Below, piece after piece: positions 1 to 2,927 of a stretch of 5,363 bases of DNA. The translations under genes and the position numbers were made by a program. Position 1 is the stretch's first letter. The number at the start of each line of letters is the position of its first letter. Source of the stretch: Bacilli bacterium (lineage in GTDB: Bacteria > Bacillota_I > Bacilli_A > ML615J-28 > CAG-313); the NCBI GenBank assembly GCA_900770645.1, contig CAAGKY010000071.1, forward strand, positions 1 to 5,363, written 5' to 3'. The notes beneath the pieces are model-generated. The model was not told the DNA's origin. It worked only from the letters and a program-made list of their open reading frames with translations, and did not search any database.

Positions 1-458
1 CTTTAGGTGTTGAAATTACAAATGTTCATGCAGCTGGTGGTGTTGCGATGATGCAAGCCGCAAGAAGAGGTTTAGATTCTACTGAAGATGGTAAAAAGAC
101 TAAATTAATTGCTGTTACACAATTAACATCTACATCTCAAGAAGTATTAGAAAATGAACTTCTAATTGAAAAACCATTAGATGAAGTTGTAAAAGCATAT
201 GCATTAAATGCTAAAAAAGCAGGACTTGATGGAGTTGTTTGTTCTCCACTTGAAGCACCAATCATTAAAGAACTTGGATTAATGTCAGTTACTCCAGGAA
301 TTAGATTTGCAGATGATTCAGCTAATGATCAAAAGAGAATTTCTACTCCTGCTTTAGCTAAAGAATTAGGATCTAATTTTATCGTAGTAGGAAGAAGTAT
401 TACAGGAGCAAGTGATCCTGTTGCAGCTTATAAAAAATGTGTTGAGGAGTTTTGTTAA
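1..458 (+). CDS. pyrF: Orotidine-5'-phosphate decarboxylase, 5' end missing
   Basis: This enzyme decarboxylates orotidine 5'-monophosphate to UMP, the last step of de novo pyrimidine synthesis in the cytoplasm. The reading frame is open from the window edge (first full codon at 3) to TAA at 456-458, giving 151 visible residues. Family members are usually about 230-240 residues, so roughly the first 80, including the catalytic Lys/Asp motif, lie outside the window. Visible family signatures, numbered from the first visible codon, are NVHAAGG (about 7-13), AVTQLTSTS (about 37-45), GLDGVVCS (about 74-81), TPGIR (97-101) and the phosphate-binding VVGRSIT (about 128-134). These closely resemble the Bacillus-type enzyme. 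It is followed after one nucleotide by pyrE, and its last codons contain the pyrE ribosome binding site, so the two are probably translated as a coupled pair at the end of a pyr operon. Confidence 0.96.
   Translation, partial: LGVEITNVHAAGGVAMMQAARRGLDSTEDGKKTKLIAVTQLTSTSQEVLENELLIEKPLDEVVKAYALNAKKAGLDGVVCSPLEAPIIKELGLMSVTPGIRFADDSANDQKRISTPALAKELGSNFIVVGRSITGASDPVAAYKKCVEEFC
444..449 (+). promoter_or_regulatory. Ribosome binding site of pyrE inside pyrF
   Basis: GAGGAG lies 10 nt before the ATG at 460, within the last codons of pyrF. It decides the pyrE start. An in-frame ATG at 412 would overlap pyrF by nearly 50 bp, has no comparable site, and would add 16 residues that are not typical of PyrE. 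Confidence 0.8.
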
Positions 459-459
459 T

Positions 460-1101
460 ATGGAAAAAAATTTAGCTATCGAAGTTGCGAAAAATTTATT
501 GAAAATTAAAGCAGTATTTTTAAAACCAAATGATCCATTTACTTGGGCATCAGGTATTAAATCACCAATTTATTGTGATAATCGTTTAACATTATCATAT
601 CCAGAAACTCGTAAAGTTGTTGAATATGGTTTAGCAGAAATCATTAAAACTTATTATCCTACTTGTGAAGTAATAATGGGAACTTCAACTGCAGGTATCG
701 CTCATGCAGCGTATGTTTCTGATATTTTAAATATGCCTATGGGGTATGTTCGTGGTGGAGCTAAAGATCATGGACGTGGAAACCAAATTGAAGGTGTTGT
801 ACCAGTAGGAAAAGATGTAGTAGTTATTGAAGATTTAATTTCTACAGCTGGATCAAGTATTGAAGTAGTAGAAGTATTAAGAGAAGCTGGATGCAATGTT
901 TTAGGAATTGCTTCAATATTCACATATGGTCTTAAAAAAGGATTTGAAAGATTAGAAGCTGCTAATGTAATTAATCATTCATTATCTAATTTTGAAACTT
1001 TAGTTAAGGTTGCTGCTGAAGAAAACTACATCAGTGAAGCCGATATTGCGAAAATACTTAAATTCCAACAAAACCCAAGTGATCCTTCTTGGATGGAATA
1101 A
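460..1101 (+). CDS. pyrE: Orotate phosphoribosyltransferase
   Basis: PyrE transfers the phosphoribosyl group of PRPP to orotate, giving OMP, which PyrF next to it decarboxylates. The 213-residue product is normal length. Visible motifs are the N-terminal FTWASGIKSPIYCDNR (about 27-42), typical of the Bacillus-type enzyme; the YVRGGAKDHGRGNQIEG segment (about 96-112), with the flexible-loop Lys102 and His104; and the PRPP-binding VVVIEDLISTAGSS (120-133). The Ala in STAGSS, where Bacillus has Gly, is an accepted variant (E. coli PyrE has ITAGTA). The end SIFTYGL (about 152-158) and the PSDPSW terminus also fit. The start is at 460 because of the well-placed GAGGAG and the one-base gap from the pyrF stop. 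No terminator follows directly; the nearest is in the insertion sequence at 1222-1249. I saw no PyrR-type attenuator, which would be expected upstream of the operon and outside this window. Confidence 0.97.
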   Translation: MEKNLAIEVAKNLLKIKAVFLKPNDPFTWASGIKSPIYCDNRLTLSYPETRKVVEYGLAEIIKTYYPTCEVIMGTSTAGIAHAAYVSDILNMPMGYVRGGAKDHGRGNQIEGVVPVGKDVVVIEDLISTAGSSIEVVEVLREAGCNVLGIASIFTYGLKKGFERLEAANVINHSLSNFETLVKVAAEENYISEADIAKILKFQQNPSDPSWME

Positions 1102-1140
1102 ATATAATAAAAAGTAAAAAAATATTCCTGTTTTTGGCCC

Positions 1141-1159
1141 TGTGAATTAGTTTAGGGTT
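1141..1159 (+). repeat. IS end repeat L1 (left terminal)
   Basis: TGTGAATTAGTTTAGGGTT, the outermost left copy. It is identical over 19 bp to the complement of the outermost right copy (2688-2706), and over 21 bp to L2 when the preceding CC is included. Probably a transposase recognition site. Confidence 0.85.
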
Positions 1160-1173
1160 CAAGTAATTACACC

Positions 1174-1192
1174 TGTGAATTAGTTTAGGGTT
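1174..1192 (+). repeat. IS end repeat L2 (subterminal)
   Basis: A second perfect copy of TGTGAATTAGTTTAGGGTT in the same orientation as L1, starting 33 bp after it. Both are preceded by CC. Confidence 0.85.
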
Positions 1193-1200
1193 TTAATCCC

Positions 1201-1219
1201 TGTGAATAACTATAGGGTC
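1201..1219 (+). repeat. IS end repeat L3 (degenerate, innermost left)
   Basis: TGTGAATAACTATAGGGTC, same orientation as L1 and L2, starting 27 bp after L2, with the GTGAA and TAGGG ends kept. Its middle resembles the degenerate right copy R3 (shared pattern GTGAA.AA.TATAGGG) more than the main repeat, so L3 and R3 may form a second class of site. Confidence 0.7.
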
Positions 1220-1221
1220 AA

Positions 1222-1249
1222 AAAATCCGACTAGAAATAGTCGGATTTT
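1222..1249. terminator. Bidirectional intrinsic terminator
   Basis: A perfect 12 bp stem (AAAATCCGACTA / TAGTCGGATTTT) with a GAAA loop at 1234-1237. Rightward transcripts get UUUU from the stem followed by CUUU. Leftward transcripts get a run of six U, read from the A run at 1220-1225. It lies about 45 bp past the transposase stop and about 120 bp past the pyrE stop, between the two converging genes, so it can end both. It appears to lie inside the insertion sequence, inward of the L1-L3 repeats. Confidence 0.88.
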
Positions 1250-1250
1250 C

Positions 1251-1280
1251 TTTACAAACACACACGATAGATGATATAAT
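1251..1280 (+). promoter_or_regulatory. Possible rightward promoter, antisense to the transposase 3' end
   Basis: TTTACA (1251-1256), an 18 bp spacer and TATAAT (1275-1280) make a good sigma-A-like match. A transcript from here would run antisense through the transposase gene. The match could be chance in such AT-rich sequence, and no rightward gene follows it inside the element. Confidence 0.25.
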
Positions 1281-1282
1281 AT

Positions 1283-1304
1283 AAACGTAAGATTACTTAC
1301 GTTT
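1283..1304. repeat. Small perfect inverted repeat across the transposase stop
   Basis: Nine-base arms AAACGTAAG (1283-1291) and CTTACGTTT (1296-1304) flank ATTA. They overlap the last codons and the stop of the transposase. No U run follows on either strand, so it does not look like a terminator by itself. Role unknown; it could be a weak mRNA 3' hairpin or chance. Confidence 0.4.
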
Positions 1305-2597
1305 AGGGTTCCCTTTCATAGGGATGTCTTTATTTAATGAATACATAATTCTGTTTCGTAATCTGTTAAAATTATTGTATCCATTAGCAGACTTTAGAAT
1401 CGTTTTGATTCTAGAATTAGCTCCTTCAATAGGACCATTGGAAAGGCGTTTTTCTTGGTATCTAATGAAGGAGTTTTTTATTTCAACTTTCCAATGAATA
1501 AGAAGTTTTCCAAACGTTCTAAATTCTTCGTGTTTTGAATTTAGGAATTCATCAATTAATAATTCTAATTCTTCGCCACATGTTTCATAGTCAGCAGTTA
1601 AGTTAAATTCTCGATAACGTTCTTTTAAAAAATAAGCATTTTTTAAATCTTCATCGATTGAAAATAAATACTTTCTAATTTCATGTTTAGTCCATTTAGT
1701 TTTCATTTTATGAATATAAGTTTGTCCATTGAATATCTTTTCAAAGTTCATAGTAAAAAAGAAATGAAATTTTTTAAGCATATAATAATAAATATCATTT
1801 TGGACAAACTTATTTGTTCGTTTATCGTATTTTTTCATTATTTTAATACGTATTGAATCCATAGCATCATTTAAATGTCTAATGACATGAAATGAATCAA
1901 CTGCTACCTTACAATTAGGAAAGTAAATAATAGCTAAATCACGATAAGTATCCCACATATCAATAACAACGTATTTAACATTTAAACGTTCAAGTTTAGG
2001 TATAAAAGAGATTTCCGAAGATAATCTATCTTTTCTTCTTGAAGGATAAATGTATATTATTTTTTTAGTTAGAAAATCTAAAAAAACACAGGCATATTTG
2101 TATTGTCTCTTTCTAGAAGTATAGAATTCATCAATACAAATAACTTCAGGTAAAGTACGTCTCTTAGGATCGATATAGGTATCAAAAATATTAATAACAG
2201 AATTTTTAGAGATGTTATATTTTTCAGCGATATTTTTAAAAGTAACAGTATGATCTTTTAAATCATTCAATACGGCACAAATAGTATAAGTTGATAATTT
2301 ATAGTTTTTTAAAGCAAAAGGATTATTTTCGTAATAAGTATGTTTACAAGTTTTACAATAGAATCTGCGTGCTCTATAAATAATGAAACAAGGATTATTA
2401 TTTGAAATAGAATGTTTGATTTTCTTGTTAACATATTCTTTAATAATAGGTGAAGAATTACAAAAAGGACATTTCTCTTTTTGATTTTTTAATGTAATGT
2501 AACAGTATAAAATGTTATTTATTTTAGTAGTATCTATTTTTTCTATTCTTAACTTGAATTGTTCTAAATTAAGTAATTTAACAATATCATTGTTCAT
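1293..2597 (-). CDS. ISL3-family transposase
   Basis: A DDE transposase that cuts and joins the ends of the surrounding element. The 434-residue product is full length for the family. Domains in order: an N-terminal zinc ribbon with CPFC (43-46) and CKTC (81-84); a helix-turn-helix-like stretch (about 105-137, containing IAEKYNISKNSV); then the DDE_Tnp_ISL3 catalytic region. Likely acidic residues are Asp156 in ICIDEF, Asp213 in VVIDMW and Glu391 in NGPIEGAN, followed by the family-typical IKTILKSANGYNNFNRLRNRI (about 397-417). No frameshift or early stop is seen. The start ATG at 2597-2595 is preceded by AAAGGA (complement of 2603-2608), 5 nt away. The -10 box lies just upstream, and a strong hairpin terminator built from the end repeats sits above that, which should prevent read-in from outside. 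The gene converges on pyrE and is separated from it by a two-way terminator. The family assignment is secure; the named IS is not known to me. Confidence 0.96.
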   Translation of the reverse strand: MNNDIVKLLNLEQFKLRIEKIDTTKINNILYCYITLKNQKEKCPFCNSSPIIKEYVNKKIKHSISNNNPCFIIYRARRFYCKTCKHTYYENNPFALKNYKLSTYTICAVLNDLKDHTVTFKNIAEKYNISKNSVINIFDTYIDPKRRTLPEVICIDEFYTSRKRQYKYACVFLDFLTKKIIYIYPSRRKDRLSSEISFIPKLERLNVKYVVIDMWDTYRDLAIIYFPNCKVAVDSFHVIRHLNDAMDSIRIKIMKKYDKRTNKFVQNDIYYYMLKKFHFFFTMNFEKIFNGQTYIHKMKTKWTKHEIRKYLFSIDEDLKNAYFLKERYREFNLTADYETCGEELELLIDEFLNSKHEEFRTFGKLLIHWKVEIKNSFIRYQEKRLSNGPIEGANSRIKTILKSANGYNNFNRLRNRIMYSLNKDIPMKGNPKRK

Positions 2598-2619
2598 TGT
2601 ATTCCTTTCTTGTGTGTGT

Positions 2620-2654
2620 ATTATATTATATCAAAAAACCAGTGAAGAAGTATA
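2620..2654 (-). promoter_or_regulatory. Probable transposase promoter
   Basis: On the minus strand two overlapping TATAAT boxes occur (complements of 2625-2630 and 2620-2625), 22-35 bp before the ATG, with AAAGGA in between. The -35 region is weak: TTCTTC at 2649-2644 with an 18 bp spacer to the second box, or TATACT-like bases for the first. Any -35 falls within repeat R3 and the terminator stem, so a transposase bound there could repress its own gene (inference). Confidence 0.5.
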
Positions 2655-2657
2655 GGG
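2639..2657 (+). repeat. IS end repeat R3 (degenerate, opposite orientation)
   Basis: CCAGTGAAGAAGTATAGGG, in the same direction as the left-hand copies although it sits at the right end. It differs from the main repeat at three middle positions and pairs with R2 as a hairpin. Confidence 0.7.
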
Positions 2658-2659
2658 AG

Positions 2660-2676
2660 ACCCTAAACTAATTCAC
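2660..2676 (-). repeat. IS end repeat R2 (subterminal right)
   Basis: The complement reads GTGAATTAGTTTAGGGT, 17 bp identical to the core of L1, L2 and R1, pointing inward from the right end. It also forms one arm of the terminator hairpin. Confidence 0.85.
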
Positions 2677-2687
2677 TGGTATGGTTA

Positions 2688-2706
2688 AACCCTAAACTAA
2701 TTCACA
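2688..2706 (-). repeat. IS end repeat R1 (right terminal)
   Basis: The complement reads TGTGAATTAGTTTAGGGTT, identical to L1 over 19 bp and pointing inward. Taken as the right tip of the insertion sequence. It starts about 29 bp outside R2. Confidence 0.85.
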
Positions 2707-2793
2707 TAATCATTAAATTACTCTCTTTTTTAGTTTAAAATAGTTCCAAATTCCAAAAATTGACAAAATTGCGAAATTTGTAGGATTAATAAT

Positions 2794-2822
2794 TTTACTT
2801 TTTGTCGAAAAAAGTGTATAAT
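2794..2822 (+). promoter_or_regulatory. Probable promoter of the SGNH hydrolase gene
   Basis: TTTACT (2794-2799), a 17 bp spacer and a perfect TATAAT (2817-2822) predict a start near 2829 and a leader of about 100 nt. The spacer holds a small inverted repeat (ACTTTTT at 2797-2803, AAAAAGT at 2809-2815) that might be an operator or chance. A TTGACA at 2760-2765 further up has no equally good -10 at 17 bp. The rest of 2707-2927 shows no gene and no riboswitch that I recognise. Confidence 0.6.
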
Positions 2823-2845
2823 ATTCATGAATTATCTTTTTAAAT

Positions 2846-2861
2846 TATATATATATATATA
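2846..2861. repeat. (TA)8 dinucleotide run in the leader
   Basis: Eight uninterrupted TA units, about 20 bp downstream of the predicted transcription start and 66 bp before the SGNH start codon. Such runs can change length by slippage. It does not sit in a promoter spacer or reading frame, so an effect on expression is uncertain. Confidence 0.6.
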
Positions 2862-2910
2862 AAATATAGAGTAAAAGAGTAATTCGTGCAATTTATTATG
2901 ATAAAAAATT

Positions 2911-2917
2911 AAGGAGG
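2911..2917 (+). promoter_or_regulatory. Ribosome binding site of the SGNH gene
   Basis: AAGGAGG, a near-ideal match to the 16S rRNA 3' end, 10 nt before the ATG at 2928. It supports that start, which is also the first codon of a typical signal peptide. Confidence 0.85.
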
Positions 2918-2927
2918 AAAGAAAAAA

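Larger units (their letters stand above)
2633..2679 (-). terminator. Leftward intrinsic terminator made of two IS end repeats
   Basis: On the minus strand the arm 2679-2661 (repeat R2) pairs with 2657-2639 (the inverted degenerate repeat R3) around a 3-base loop. Sixteen of 19 positions match, with CCAGTGAA and TAGGG paired. The stem is followed by six U (the A run at 2633-2638). It lies directly upstream of the transposase -10 box and points into the gene, so it should stop transcripts entering from the right. On the plus strand the hairpin has no U run. Confidence 0.75.
1141..2706. mobile_element. ISL3-family insertion sequence, about 1.57 kb
   Basis: The element consists of one ISL3-type transposase gene flanked by matching inverted ends. 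The outermost ends share a perfect 19 bp inverted repeat, TGTGAATTAGTTTAGGGTT (1141-1159, and its complement at 2688-2706), and two further bases agree after one mismatch. Each end also carries inner copies of the repeat. The length fits the family. The exact outer limits are inferred from the repeats. No 8 bp direct duplication flanks them (left TTTGGCCC, right TAATCATT), so the boundary may be slightly off or the duplication lost. The ends do not both begin with GG, as many ISL3 members do. It lies between pyrE and a secreted-hydrolase gene and disrupts neither reading frame. The transposase is intact, so the element may be active. Confidence 0.85.

Noticed and set aside
120..133. STAGSS in the PyrE PRPP motif (residues 120-133 of the protein) as a defect
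   Set aside because: Ala at this position is found in functional PyrE proteins such as that of E. coli (ITAGTA), so it is an ordinary variant.
412..459. Upstream in-frame ATG at 412 as the pyrE start
   Set aside because: It lies deep in pyrF without a good ribosome binding site, while the ATG at 460 has GAGGAG 10 nt upstream and gives the normal PyrE N-terminus.
1141..1219. Three regularly spaced direct repeats as a CRISPR array
   Set aside because: Only three short copies, one degenerate, with spacers of about 8-14 bp. Inverted copies occur at the other end of a transposase gene, so they are IS end repeats.
2827..2862. Short ATG frame as a leader peptide before the SGNH gene
   Set aside because: Eleven residues running through the TA repeat, with no ribosome binding site and a start codon at or before the predicted transcription start.
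2823..2910. Riboswitch or T-box in the SGNH leader
   Set aside because: About 90 nt of AT-rich sequence without a conserved motif, stable stem or terminator that I can recognise.
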